The notes: a model not told the origin generated them from the letters alone. 64,000 nt of DNA from Symsagittifera roscoffensis (GCF_963678635.1 NC_087063.1:82257574-82321573); one strand, 5' to 3'. Positions 37,037-48,492 are shown, numbered from the stretch's first letter. A program made the numbers and translations.

Positions 37037-37789
37037 CCTTATTCCAAAAAAGAGTCAACTATGGAGCAGGAACTTGGTTTTTTGGTCACTTGAATTGCTT
37101 CTCTCATTATATGTTAAAATCTTTGCCTCAAATGTTTAAGCATTATTTGATTGTTAGTAACTTTTAACCAACAATATCAGAGAACACAATGAGGATTATG
37201 GGTCTGTTTAATTGTAAACTGAGTGCATTCAAAAACACAGTGAAAAAATTAAGAGTCTAAGAAGGTGGACATAATGTGTGATGTTCTTTTCTTTGCCAAA
37301 AAACCAAAGCAACACCTCAATCTGCTCGGTGTACAAAGTATCTCCATTTAATCAGTATCAGCAGTGGTAATTAAAACCGTTCAGAGCTTGAAAAAAAAAA
37401 TGAAAATCTAAAAACTCCAGCTACTGAGTTTTTTGCAATGGCTATGAAAAACGAAAAAAAATGGTCAGAAGTTTTGGAAACTAAAATTTCAAACTTGGAT
37501 AGTTGCGTCTGCCCAAAAGTTCAAAATCTGATTTTCAAAGATGAAAAACTTGATTGAAGTTTAGCGACTATCCATTTTGTCATGCAGAAACTCTTTGCTG
37601 TGCTGAAAGAAAACCTTTTACAATCGGAACATGGGCTCTGGGCAATGTTTTTCACAAAAATTGTAATTCATATTAATCTTTCCTATTAATTATTTTTTGA
37701 AAAAAAAACATAAGTTAATTATTATCAACATTTTAATTTAAAATTAAGATTGGTGATGAATGTGATAAGCCTATAAATTCATATTTATT

Positions 37790-37940
37790 CCAGTAAAGAC
37801 TTTTCAAAATCTAAACAATTTGTAAGAGCTGCTCCTCATTGATGTAACTCCATCCCATAGATTTTTCGTAAACAGTGGTTCAGCTGCTACCAAATTTGAT
37901 TTACCAGCAGGAACAGAAACAAACTATTGGTACGATAAGC
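37790..37940 (+). pseudogene. Packaging-ATPase C-terminal fragment (Maverick/adintovirus type), copy A
   Basis: A short frame reads YSSKDFSKSKQFVRAA and then LLIDVTPSHRFFVNSGS followed by KFDLPAGTETNYWY. The second part recurs at 39985-40085 with a few substitutions. In this virus-like family such a segment follows the P-loop ATPase domain; here the two parts are joined by a deletion. No start, no stop in frame, clearly a relic. Confidence 0.55.
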
Positions 37941-38129
37941 TTGTTACATATATCTTTCAGATTTTCTGTGCCAATTTTTTATTACACTTTTAATACTAGC
38001 ATTTGCAAAATATTCGAATAAAGTTATCACTACATTTGAAGAAACAGCAGTTTGGATGGCAGCCTTACCAAGTACAGTCGTTTGTAATATACCTTCTCCA
38101 AAGCTATGAATTAAATAGTTTATAACAAA

Positions 38130-38475
38130 AACCATGATTTTATTTCGCTAGTTGGTCCAAGAGGATCTGGCAAATCTCATCTCATTTTCGATGGATTAAC
38201 AATTGATCAATTGGAACACAAAATTGACAAACTTTTTTGTTTTTTTCAACATTATCAACTTTTTATGGACAAATGCAAAAAAAACTCTTTGAATTTTATC
38301 GAGAAGTAGGTTTGGAACTGTTAGAAAATCTTCCCAAAAACGGAACTATAAATTTGCTCACATTGGATTATTCCAGTAAAAATATTTCAAAATCTAAAAA
38401 TTTGTAAGAGCTGCTGCTGCTGCATTACAAAGGGGACTGGATGCAATAAAAATTAAGTATAGTTTGTTTATTCGA
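38130..38475 (+). pseudogene. Packaging ATPase, Walker A part (Maverick/adintovirus type), copy B
   Basis: The frame starting near 38136 reads ISLVGPRGSGKSHLIFDGLT; GPRGSGKS at 38154-38177 is a Walker A (P-loop) motif that binds the ATP phosphates. After a frameshift comes GLELLENLPKNGT (about 38312-38350), then a degraded Walker B region (LLTLDYS) and FVRAAAAALQRGL. The product would be the genome-packaging ATPase of a Maverick/adintovirus-like element. It is interrupted by frameshifts and runs directly into the 275-bp tandem array. Family placement is by motif order and context. Confidence 0.65.
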
Positions 38476-39755
38476 AGTAAACTGTGAACCGATGTAAAAA
38501 AAAGAAAACAAAAATATAGTCTTGATAGTCTTGTTAGTCTTATACAAATATAGTCGAGAAGTAATTTTTGACTTGATGAAAACTCTCCAAAAACAAAACT
38601 AAAAAATTGCCCAAATCTGATTGTTCAGGTTAAAAAATTCCAAATTCTGAGCACTTTCTGCTAATTGTCCAAGTTCAAACAAAAAAAAAACAAAAGATGC
38701 CAAATTTTCCAAAAACAAACTTCCAAAAATTCAGTTCAAACCAAATAAACTAGTAAACTGTAAACCGGAATAAAAAAGAAAACAGAAATATAGTCTTGAT
38801 AGTCTTGTTAGTCTTATACAAATACAGTCGAGAAGTAATTTTTGAGTTGTTGAAAGTCTCTCCAAAAACAAAACTAAATAATTGCCCAAATCTGATTGTT
38901 CAGGTTAAAAAATTCCAAATTCTGAGCACTTTCTGCGAATTGTCCATGTTCAAACAAAAAAAAAACAAAAGATGCCAAATTTTCCAAAAACAAACTTCCA
39001 AAAATTCAGTTCAAACCAAATAAACTAGTAAACTGTAAACCGGAATAAAAAAGAAAACAGAAATATAGTCTTGATAGTCTTGTTAGTCTTATACAAATAC
39101 AGTCGAGAAGTAATTTTTGAGTTGTTGAAAGTCTCTCCAAAAACAAAACTAAATAATTGCCCAAATCTGATTGTTCAGGTTAAAAAATTCCAAATTCTGA
39201 GCACTTTCTGCGAATTGTCCATGTTCAAACAAAAAAAAAAACAAAAAATGCCAAAAATTCCAAAAAAAAAACTATCAAAAATTCAGTTCCAACCAAATAA
39301 ACTAGAAAACTGTGAACCGATTTAAAAAAGAAAACAGAAATATAGTCTTGGAAGTCTTGTTAGTCTTATACAATTATAGTCGAGAAGTAATTTTTGAGTT
39401 GATGAAAACTCTCCAAAAACAAAACTAAAAAATTGCCCAAATCTGATTGTTCAGGTTAAAAAATTCCAAATTCTGAGCACTTTCTGCGAATTGTCCAAGT
39501 TCAAACAAAAAAAAACAAAAGATGCCAAAAATTCCAAAAAAAAACTATCAAAAATTCAGTTCCAACCAAATAAACTAGAAAACTGTGAACCGATTTAAAA
39601 AAGAAAACAGAAATATAGTCTTGAAAGTCTTGTTAGTCTTATACAATTATAGTCGAGAAGTAATTTTTGAGTTGATGAAAATCTCTCCAAAATTAAAACT
39701 AAATCATTGCCCAAATCTGATTGTTCAGGTAAGAAAATTTCAAATTCTGAGCACT
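38476..39755 (+). repeat. ~275-bp tandem array, about five units, built from ATPase and integrase pieces
   Basis: The landmark TAGTCTTGATAGTCTTG (or GGAAG/GAAAG variants) occurs at 38517, 38791, 39066, 39343 and 39616: periods 274, 275, 277 and 273. Each unit contains an ATPase-like stretch (FELLKVSPKTKLNN...; then AATTCTGAGCACTTT, also in the ATPase at 39745-39762) fused to CTGCGAATTGT...CAAAAAAAAACAAAAGATGCC, which otherwise occurs at 40688-40728 at the start of the integrase relic. The 75- and 84-codon frames inside are units of the array, not genes. Confidence 0.85.
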
Positions 39756-40360
39756 TTGTAAAAAATGCTTTTGCTGGAAGACACAGGGGTTGAAGAAAAT
39801 ATATTTTAAGCATTACTTATTTCATCAAAGCAAACTGAAAGCGATGTAAAAATGGGGGAAAAAAATAAATTTTGTTCAAGTCATCACGAGATGTTTTCTA
39901 GCTCAATACATTAAGCCGACAATTGGGTCTCTAAAATCAAATAAAAGAGTGGTAGCAAGAGGCAAAATCCATTCTCTACGGTCATTTACTCATTGATGTA
40001 ACTCCATCCCTCAGATTTTTCATAAACAATGGTTCAGTTCCAACCAAATTTGATTTAGTAGCAGGAACTGAAACAAACTATTGGTAAGATGAGTATACAA
40101 TACATCTCTATACTCCCAGTAGTTTAAACTTTTCAAATACAAATTCAGAAACAAGTCATCCTCCATTGACCAAAAAATTTTATTCAGGTCATCAGCGAGT
40201 GTCTAGTTAATCTGCCAGAGGAGCTACAGATTCTAAATAACGCATTGACACATCAAAAAAAACTACCAAAACTCACACAGAGCAAAACTCTCCTGCAAAA
40301 AGATGAACTATTTTAAGCTCGGTTAAACCTTTACAACTAAAATGTCTTACCAAACTATTT
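39740..40360 (+). pseudogene. Packaging-ATPase C-terminal half, copy C, plus short downstream ORF relic
   Basis: The frame reads GKKISNSEHFVKNAFAGRHR (from about 39729), continues to YFKHYLFHQSKL, then after a break the LLIDVTPS/NYW segment (39985-40085). Beyond it, about 40185-40320, comes ECLVNLPEELQILNNALTHQ, a helical stretch that may belong to a separate small gene. Everything is plus strand and broken by stops. Confidence 0.55.
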
Positions 40361-40684
40361 GCCATTAAACGATTGACTTAGTAAGGAGCGGTTTTTTTCA
40401 ATTTTGTACTCTGTTTATCAACCAAAAAAAACCCTTGCTAACAGACGAAGTTGGTGCAAAAGAGAAAAAAGAGGAAGTTGTACTGAAGACTCTGAATCTA
40501 TTTAGAGGGCTGTAATGGCAAGGTTGAAAACAAATAACAATAAGCAAATTGCTGATTTCAATTTGCAATTTCCTGGAAATCAATTTAGCTAGTTAGAAAA
40601 CATCACATTACTGATCTATTGTAGACTTCGTCTGTGCACTAAAACAAAAAAGAATTTAATATTTCATGGTTGATGTTGATGTTT

Positions 40685-41260
40685 TTTCTGCGAATTGTTC
40701 AAATTCAAACAAAAAAAAACAAAAGATGCCAAAAATTGATTTCACAAAAAACCTTCCTGACAAAAATGGGGTTGATAAAGCAACAGAATATGGAGAAAAT
40801 TTCATAAAAAGAGAAAGGTGTTGAACTTTAATAAACAAAAAGTGAAACAAAAGCTTCATTTGAAGAGAGAGCTATTCAATCATTGCAACACATAACTTAA
40901 CGCTACAGAGAAGATCATAGTAAAGTTTTGTTTCAAATTTTTCTCAGTTTGTGTCTACAAGGAAATGTCACGTGAATAGGTCACAATTGGAAAGTCACTC
41001 AGAGATATCAAGAAAAACGGTTTTCTCTCAACTCTTTACAAAACATCTCTGAGTAAATACAAACAACCAAAATTCAACTTTGGAGGAAGAGTGAGAATTT
41101 CAAAGACTGATATTCTTTTTCAAAAAGGATACAAACCACAATTTACAGATGTTATTTTTGAAATTTCAAAAAAGGGCCTCATACATATCTCATCAAAGAT
41201 CTTGAAAACAAACTATTTTTTGGAAAATTCAGAGAAATGAGCTGACAAAGATTTTTTCAT
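40685..41260 (+). pseudogene. Decayed retrovirus-type integrase, copy 1 (Maverick type)
   Basis: Shifting frames give the C-terminal half of a Maverick integrase: RELFNH (about 40867), a segment with TIGKSLRDIKK and FLSTLYKTSLSKY, then the basic SH3-like tail PKFNFGGRVRISKTD (41067-41111) and QKGYKPQFTDVIFEI, and finally TYLIKDLENKLFFGKFRE (about 41176-41230). This domain joins the element ends to target DNA. The catalytic N-terminal half is not recognisable here. Stops and frameshifts are present. Confidence 0.75.
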
Positions 41261-41384
41261 TTATACTTCCAAAATTCAGTAAATGTTGAATCGTTTACTA
41301 TCGAGAATCGTCCTATTTTAGTTGTTATCCGAATGAAAGTCTTAATTTTTCCACAAATTTTCTACAAGAACTCATGAAAATAAA

Positions 41385-41850
41385 ATTAAAACAGGAGGTT
41401 GCTGTTTCAGAAACATTGCTTTGTAACAAAAGTAACCAAATTTAAATTTACAATGAATCATAGACGGTAGAGAAAGACAAAAAAAGAATGAAGCAATGTA
41501 TAATGAACTGGTGTTGAATCCAAGTATGGTAGATATAAATGTAGCCATGAACAACAAATTTTGAGAATGTCTAAGTGCACAAGCTTTGAATACAGTAAAA
41601 TTCATAAATTACTAAAAAAACTACGCAAATGAAAGCTGTTAATTTATCTGAAGAGCAACCAGTATTTTTTTATTCAAAGTCTTGATTTGAGTACTTTATT
41701 TGGTTGTGTCAAAGAATAAACTAAATAGAGATTCAAATGAGTGGAAAAAAGGTGAAACTGGCTTCGGTACAGTTAAGACATTATCAGAATACATTCTCTA
41801 ATGATTTAAAGCAATTTTATAGCATAAAACAAGGTCCGTGATACAAAACC
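41385..41850 (+). pseudogene. Conserved virus-like ORF of unknown role, copy 1
   Basis: A short frame contains EAMYNELVLNPSMVDINVAM, which aligns with copies near 44.1-44.4, 45.6-45.8 and 48.2-48.4 kb (the fourth reads LYIEPTLYPSLIDI). A second block with VLI*VLYLVVSKNK-like sequence also recurs. It always lies between integrase and core-like relics, so it is a regular gene of this element. I cannot assign a function. Confidence 0.5.
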
Positions 41851-42099
41851 CGTGCAATTTTTTTTTAAATGTCAACAGGACAGTACATGAATTATCCGTC
41901 TCTCACAATCTTACAGTTCAAAATTGTTGAAAAACTTTTTCCATAGCATGAAATAAAACTAAGAGATAGTAAATGTGAAAAAAAATTACTTCTAGGTACT
42001 ATAAGATTTTCTTGTTACCAAAGATTACGAATTATCGTTTTCCAATCATATTTGTACAAACAGATTGCTCAAAAAAAGACTAATTTTATTTTTTTTTGT

Positions 42100-42432
42100 G
42101 AACATGCGAGAAAACGTGGAGGAGAAAATAGTGATCTTGCGCAAAATATTGAGAGAACTGCTACCCTCTTTTTATTAAAAAAAATATAGTCCCTGAAAAA
42201 GAATAGGAGCAAATTTATTTGAAAAGGCGCCGCTCAAAAGGTTGGTTAAGTTATCAGTGGACGCAATAACATCAAAAAAACCGTCAAAGTATAAATCATG
42301 TAGAATATCAAAAGATGTGGGAAAAACCAGTTCGGGAACAATTAGGAGGTGGAAAAAAATCAAGCGTACAACAATTATTTCTCGAAAAAGTGGGTCTGAA
42401 AACTGTCGCTCTCGCAAAGGTTTTTTTTGACA
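42100..42432 (+). pseudogene. Basic core-like protein, copy 1
   Basis: Broken frames show ARKRGGE, a hydrophobic stretch, then a Lys/Arg-rich tail (DVGKTSSGTIRRWKKIKR, RKSGSENCRSRKG; 42290-42430). Copies at 44765-45093 and 46140-46470 share the layout: short Gly/Arg N-terminus, hydrophobic helix, basic tail. That layout resembles the small basic core or minor virion proteins of adintovirus/Maverick elements, which is an inference from context. Confidence 0.45.
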
Positions 42433-42439
42433 AAATGAA

Positions 42440-43400
42440 ATGAATTTAAATCAAAGTACCCATTTTCAGTACGGGGTTTTTGGAAATTTTTGATAAGAGT
42501 CATTTTTGGAAACAACTATTTCAGCTTACACACAAAATGTATTTTCCAGTACTTCTCTAGATAAATGCGGTATTGAGTTTGAATTTGAGGGAACCTCAAT
42601 CTCTATTAAAAAATGCTTGACATTCATCTTATCTTACGGCTTCAATGATTCAGGGGAAGCTTGTTTGATGCTTTCCAGAGAGAGAAGCAGAACATAAAGC
42701 AAAAACAGTCTACTACTTTTTGTATTCCCAAATTATGAAGTTTATATGAAAAATACAAAAATTTACTACGCCAATGAAAGATATCCTCATGAAACACAAA
42801 GATCAAAAGAACTAAAACCGTCGAAAGTGAGTAATAAAAACCCTCTTGTTTGACATGGATACAACTTTGAAAAAATTCCGGAAGTATTTGATATGCATCC
42901 GTTCTCTATTAGAACTAATTCATTAGGAACCTGGTATACTTTTAACTCTATGGACTGCTCGCCATTGATTTGTTTACTCGTGAAAAAGTCTTATTAACAA
43001 TTCCCAAAGTTTGAAATAAACTAAATCGAGCAAGGTCATTAACCTAAAATTTCGAGCTAGAAATATGTTGTCAGACAACCTCATATTATCTAATTGAGGA
43101 ACAGAAGAATCTATTGCAGACTTTGTGTGTGCAAGAAACGAAAAAGTTCCAATACTTAATTCAAAGAATTGGGAACACTTCAAATTCCACACTTTTTTAT
43201 TATCAAAAAAATGCCAAAGCAAAAGACAGTGACCTGAGAAGTTCTTTCAAAACCTGAGAAGTTAAGAATTGATAGAATGTATTTTAGGAATAAAGCTGCG
43301 TACTGTTTCTGATTATCAAAAAGAAAACAGAAAAATCCTTCAAACCAAGACACCCAATACAAATTTGGGTCCACCAATCAGACATTTCTGAAGACCTTAA
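42440..43400 (+). pseudogene. Capsid-like protein (Maverick F54H12.2 type), copy 1
   Basis: Frames give CGIEFEFEGTSISI (about 42567), then a stretch with EVYMKNTKIYYANERYPHET and HGYNFEKIPEVFDMHPFSIR (to about 42920), then pieces with SPLICLLVKK and IIYLRNRRI up to 43.4 kb. The same order is seen at 46500-47400, where DFETNCNPYLDMRATHLILK is clearer. I judge it a relic of the structural protein known from nematode and other animal Mavericks (the C. elegans F54H12.2 family). Full of stops. Confidence 0.65.
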
Positions 43401-43439
43401 GCTTCTTCCAAAATATCATTGATTTTTGGTGTCTAGGTG

Positions 43440-43940
43440 CAGCCTTTCCATGAAAATTGTCCAGGCAAAATTTTGTAGTCAATTATTTAATGGTTGCTGC
43501 TGAAAATTCTTGCGACTTTTCAGAGTTCCAACAAGGAAAACAAAATATGCCAAGACACTTTGCAAGCTTTCAAAAAACTATTTCTCGAATAAACACCCCC
43601 AAAAACGTTGAGTTGAAAGAAAAACAGAATATGAAGGAGCTTCCAACAAACATTGCACAAAGAAAGAGTTAAAAAATTTTGCAACAATGAGTGGAATAAG
43701 AACTGCATTTGCAGACAGAGTTATTCAATCATTAAAACACACACTTCACTGCTGCAGAGAAATTTAAGGCGCAGTGACAATTTCAAATTAGAGAAGCCTT
43801 TTCAAAGGGAAAACAAACCTTATTTTAGAGATTAAATTTGTGAAATTTCATTCATACCGAAAAAAAACTCTTTGTTACATCATCAAAGATCTCAAAGAAA
43901 AAATGTTGTTCAGTTTTTTGAAAAAGATAATAAAAATGCT
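43440..43940 (+). pseudogene. Decayed integrase, copy 2
   Basis: The frame 43457-43672 ends with FSEFQQGKQNMPRHF and ELKEKQNMKELPTNIAQRK, aligning with the start of copy 1 and of copy 3 (47470 onward). Next comes GIRTAFADRVIQSLKHT (43687-43738), matching both other copies, and then a truncated C-terminus (YIIKDLKEKMLF near 43880). The central integrase tail is deleted. Confidence 0.65.
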
Positions 43941-44074
43941 AAGGTAAATCTTTTCAATTCATTTAAACCTCTATAAGTCAGTAACCATGGAACCTTTTAC
44001 TTTCGGACTAGTTTTCTATGCGCTTTTTTATTGATATCCACATAAAAAACTTAACTCATTCAATAAAATTCTAC

Positions 44075-44440
44075 TGGAACAAACTTATTTGAAAGAAAAA
44101 AGAGTTTGCTATTTCAGAAAAAATGTACCTTTCTTTTTGTCAAAATGTAACCGAGGGTAAAACTGCATTTATAGGTGGGAAAGAAATTTGCATTCATAGA
44201 TGGGAAGGTTTAAGTGCACAAGCAATTGATTTGATTGAAAATTGTACCGGTAAAAATTTACACGAAAAATGACCTTTCGTTTACCAGAGGATCAATTAAT
44301 GTTTGTTTTTCAAAGGCCTGATTTGAGTCTTTTTTTGGCTGTGAACAAAATCGAAAAAGCGTTAAAATGAAGGAAAAAGACCATATTTTCCTCAGTATTC
44401 TTAGGACATTATAAAAAACTTCTCCTATCATTTATAGCAA
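44075..44440 (+). pseudogene. Conserved virus-like ORF of unknown role, copy 2
   Basis: It includes LPEDQLMFVFQRPDLSLFLA (about 44281-44340) and the GTGCACAAGCAATTGATTTG block at 44213, both shared with the other copies. Same position relative to integrase and core-like relics as copy 1. Function unknown. Confidence 0.5.
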
Positions 44441-44764
44441 AATTATAGCTTATAACATTGTCAATGATACAAAAACAAACTCCGTCATTGCGTAGTTTAC
44501 GGTCAATACCAAAAGAAAAAACTGAGATAAAATATCTAGAGGACAGCACATAAACTCTTCGTCCTTTAAAAAATTTGAGTTCAAAAAATGTTTAAACAAA
44601 CTTCCATAGCATAAAGCCGGAATAAGAGATAGAACAGGTTTAAAAAACACCTTTTGTATCCGTGGGATGTTTTTTTGTTCCGCATGACTTTGATTTATCA
44701 TTTTTGAATCATACTTGCACGAAGAAATGACTGCTAACAATTCAACTAACTTTTTTCATTTTTT

Positions 44765-45093
44765 GTGGACATGCAAAACAACGTGGAAGAGTTTTTTGTG
44801 ATTTTGCACAAACTATTAGGAGAAGTGCAACCCAATTGTTCAAATGTATAGTCCCCGCTGCGAAGAAATTTAGTGAAGGTTTATATGGAATCGCCCTTCC
44901 AGAGATTATGGAAGTTTTTATTGTACAAAAAACTCAAAAACTTTTGCAAAAATTTTGGAACAAATCAATTCCCAAAAAAGGCAGCCGTAGAACAAAATCA
45001 AGGGTAAAAATAGTAGAACATTGCTCGAACAATTCATCTGAAAAAAGTCGCTCTCGAAAGTCAATTTTGTCAATCGGAAATGATTTTAAATAA
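44765..45093 (+). pseudogene. Basic core-like protein, copy 2
   Basis: The best-preserved copy: after a short Arg/Gly part, the frame 44836-45093 reads FKCIVPAAKKFSEGLYGIAL with LPEIMEVFIV, then a strongly basic Ser/Arg tail (RRTKSRVKIVEH, SEKSRSRKS). Frame disruptions upstream remove the start. Likely DNA-binding or membrane-disturbing small virion protein by analogy; unproven. Confidence 0.55.
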
Positions 45094-45094
45094 A

Positions 45095-45560
45095 AGTAGG
45101 CATTTTAGATGTTTCTACACGTTACTTTTTTGAGATTTTTGATAGAATTCCAATATTGAAAACATTTATTTCATTTTACATAGAAGAAGTAATTCCTTTT
45201 ACTTTTCATGTTGAAAGCAAAATTGGTGTTTGGAAGCCAACCGCAATTTGTTTTTGTATATGCGTGACACCCATCTCACCTTGAATCTTCAACTATTCAA
45301 GTGAACGTTATTTGATGCTTTCCATAGAATAAAAGCTTCACATGAAGCAAAATCAGAGGATGACTAAGATGAAGAAGTATAACCTTAATCGACTTATGCA
45401 GACAACCTGTTACAATCTCTATTATCAAAATGGGAAGTTTAATTCAAGTGTACCTTTATTAACGATGCTCTTAAATAATATCCTAGTAAGCCACAAAAGT
45501 CGAACGTCCCGCTTGTCATGGATACAGTTTTGAAAACTTCTGGAAGCTTCTGAGTTACAG
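45095..45560 (+). pseudogene. Capsid-like protein, copy 2 (5' part only)
   Basis: It aligns with the beginnings of copies 1 and 3, including the MRDTHLTL-type segment near 45262-45290 and the LFDAFHRIKAS-like segment near 45310-45345, then NLYYQNGKFNSSVPLLTMLL in frame 45342-45533. It stops at about 45.56 kb, where the next unit's unknown ORF begins, so the 3' half and the following integrase are deleted. Confidence 0.55.
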
Positions 45561-45569
45561 TTGAACAAT

Positions 45570-45830
45570 GAACAACAATTTAGCCAAAAACAAGAAATTG
45601 TGAGAAGAACTAGGTGCAAAAGCAAAATATTTCAATGAAATTAGTATCAGTAAATAATTACACAAAAGATTGTATAAGGTATTGTTCATTTTTCAAAAGT
45701 GTGCTTTGAACCATTAATTTTCATTAACAAAATCAAAAAAGGTTTTAATTGAAGGAAAAAGACAACATTATCCCCAGTATTCTTAGGATATATTTAAAAT
45801 AGTTTCTCTGATCACATATAGCAATAGTAT
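45570..45830 (+). pseudogene. Conserved virus-like ORF of unknown role, copy 3
   Basis: A short block (ACTAGGTGCAAAAGCAAAAT near 45609, then AACAAAATCAAAAAAGG near 45727) aligns with copies 1 and 2. Most of the ORF is lost. Confidence 0.4.
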
Positions 45831-46129
45831 AGCATAGAATATTTTCGATGATTCAAAAAAATCCGTCTTTGCGTTGTTTTCTGTTCAATAGCAAAAGAAA
45901 AAACTGAGATAAAATATCTAGAAGACAATATATAAAATATTAGTCAACAAGAAAAATTTTAGTTCAGAAGATGTTAAAAAAATTTTCCAAAGCATAAAAT
46001 AGGACTAAGAGATGGAACAGGTTATAAAATTCCTTTTGATCCATAGAAACTACACGAATTTTCTCTTGTTACGCAAGATTTTGATTTATCATTTTCAAAT
46101 AATACTTGCACGAACAAATAGTTGCTAAC

Positions 46130-46470
46130 AATTCAACTATTTTTTCATTCTTTCCGGACATGTATAACAGCGCGGAAGATTTTTTGTGACTTTGCGCAAA
46201 CTATTGGGAGAATTGCGATTCTTTTCTTAAATGTACAGTCCCAGCTTAAAAGATTTGATGCCGATCCATTAAAAGATTTGATGCAGATTTGTATGAAATC
46301 GCCTTTTCAGAGGTCAAGAAAGTTCCTAATTGACGCAAAAAAACTCAAAATATTTCGCAAAAATTTTGTGTACAAAAACAATTTCGGAACAGTTGGGAGG
46401 TACAAAAAAGTCAAGGATACAACTAGTAGAACCATTGCTTGAACAATTTATTGAAAAATTGCTCTCATAA
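46130..46470 (+). pseudogene. Basic core-like protein, copy 3
   Basis: The frame 46122-46442 carries FCDFAQTIGRIAILFLNVQ, then a stretch with a small internal duplication (ATTAAAAGATTTGATGC) and a basic tail (YKNNFGTVGRYKKVKDTTSR). It corresponds to 44765-45093. Confidence 0.5.
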
Positions 46471-46499
46471 AGACAGTTTGGTCAATCGAAACTTATTTT

Positions 46500-47400
46500 A
46501 AATCATAGTAGCCTTTTTCAGTTCAGGGTCCAAACAAATTATTTTTTTTGAGATTTTTGATAAAGTCCCGGTTTTCTTACATACAAAAGTAACCATAGTA
46601 CTTCTCATGATGAAAGCAGTATTGAGTGTGATTTTGAGACCAACTGCAATCCCTATTTGGATATGCGTGCCACCCATCTTATTTTGAAGCTTCAACTATT
46701 TAAGATAAGGTTATATGATGCTTTCCAGCAAGAAAAAGCAGAACTTGAAGCACAAATCAGAGTTTGACTAAGATGAGTAATCAGAATTTTGGTTAATTTA
46801 TCTAAACAATCTATTACATTCTCAATTCTCAACCCAGAAGTATATTTCAAGTGTGCATTGGTTTACGAGCCAAAAAATTTTTCCTAATAAACCACAAATA
46901 TCGAACGAATTCAACTTGTCGGCAGTGAGTAAAAAAAAGACTTCAAGCTTGTCATAAACATAGTTTTGAAAAGTTTCTGGAAGCGTTTGATATGCATCCG
47001 TTCTCTATAAGAGCAATTTTATTACAAACAGCGTAACTTTTTAACTCTATTGCAGGTTCGTCATTGATTCGTTTACTTGTGAATAAATGTTTTTACAAAA
47101 TACCGAAGATCGAAATAAACTACTTCGAGCAAGGTAATTAGGCAAAAAATTTGAGCTTGAATTTCAATGAGCCCGTCAGACGACATCATATTAATCATTC
47201 GAGATACAGAAGAAAGTTTTGTAGAAATTGGGAGCCTTTTTAAAACCTGAGAAAACAAATCTTCATAAATTGTATGCTAAAAGTATATTTGCGTACGGTT
47301 TTGGTCGAAACTTGTGAAAATCAAGCGTATTATCGAAAAAGAAAGAAAAACATGTCTTAAAACTCAAGTCATATTTTACTAATTGTTTCTCCAGCTCCAA
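46500..47400 (+). pseudogene. Capsid-like protein, copy 3
   Basis: The frame near 46609 reads SSIECDFETNCNPYLDMRAT then HLILKLQLFKIRLYDAFQQE, followed by broken stretches containing EVYFKCALVYEP (about 46841) and, with a frame change, a DMHPFSI-type block near 46990. It shares GATATGCATCCGTTCTCTAT with copy 1 (42891 and 46989). Same assignment as copy 1, equally non-functional. Confidence 0.65.
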
Positions 47401-47469
47401 TATATATATAATTGATGTTTGGTGGCTGGACTTGGTTTTTGTAGACAAGATGGCTAGACAAAACAAGGT

Positions 47470-48060
47470 AGTCAAATTTTTACTGGCGGCTTTTGATGTT
47501 TTTTTTGCGATTTGTCCGAAACACTCACGATAAAATTTGGGTTGATAAAGAAGAGAGTATGGAGGAACTTTCAGAAAAATTTGCAAGGAGGAAGAGACTG
47601 ATGTTTATGCAACAAGGAATGATACAAAAGCTGCATTTGCGGCGAGAGCTATTCAATCATTAAAACACATAATTCACCGCTAAAGAGAAGATCATAGTGA
47701 AAATTCGTTCAAACATCACTTTAAGTTGTGTCTACAATGAAACGCCGTCCTAATAAAGCTATTGAAAAGTCACCAAGAGGTATCAAGAAAAATTATTTTC
47801 TCTCAACTCCGTACAAAAGATCTCTGAAAAAGTAAAAACAAGCTCCAGATATAAATTCAAAGTTTCAGATAGAAAAAAATTATCAAAGAATGATATTCAT
47901 TTTCAAAATAGATACAAAAATAGTTTGAAAATTCAACGTAAATAGATAAAACGTTTGAAAATTCAACGTAAACGCTTACACATATATCAACAAAGTTCTC
48001 GAACAAGAAGAAAAATTTAGAAAATCTTATGAAAATGAGCGGAGAAAATGTTATGGTATA
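47470..48060 (+). pseudogene. Decayed integrase, copy 3
   Basis: Frames give DKEESMEELSEKFARRKR (about 47541-47594), TKAAFAARAIQSLKH (47619-47663), then RPNKAIEKSPRGIKKNYFLS and TPYKRSLKK (about 47752-47835) and a degraded C-terminus. This is the best copy of the middle of the integrase. The catalytic N-terminal region is missing. Confidence 0.7.
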
Positions 48061-48159
48061 TCAGTTTTTTATATTTTTCATCTTGAACTCAGTAGTCATG
48101 TAATTTTTTCAGCGATCATGGAAAATTTTACTATCGGTAACTATCTCGATAGTAAAAGG

Positions 48160-48440
48160 AAGTTTGTTGTTTCAGAAAAATTGTATTTATTTTTATCAGA
48201 ATGCAACCGAGGGTAAATTTGCAATCATAGAAGGGAGAGAAAGTTTCGAAGACCAAGGTAGATTGATGCATTATATATTGAACCGACGTTGTATCCAAGT
48301 TTGATTGACATAATTTCAGCCTTGAACAAACAAAAATGAGACAGTCTATGTGCACAAGCAATTGATTTCAACAAAATTGGTACAACAGAAGAAAAACAAA
48401 AGTATCCGTTCATTTTTTTAAGAATAAATCATCATTATTT
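48160..48440 (+). pseudogene. Conserved virus-like ORF of unknown role, copy 4
   Basis: It contains DALYIEPTLYPSLIDIISAL (about 48264-48323), the clearest version of this conserved block, then CAQAIDFNKIGT. The unit ends here: no core or capsid copy follows, so 48.44 kb is the right edge of the recognisable virus-like array. Confidence 0.55.
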
Positions 48441-48492
48441 TCAAAAATTGACCCAGATTTTTTTTAATTTGAAACCGCAAAGTGTTTTGAAA

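Noticed and set aside
38796-39325. Two nearly identical 75- and 84-codon frames as a duplicated gene
   Set aside because: They are successive units of the 275-bp tandem array, itself made of viral relic sequence.
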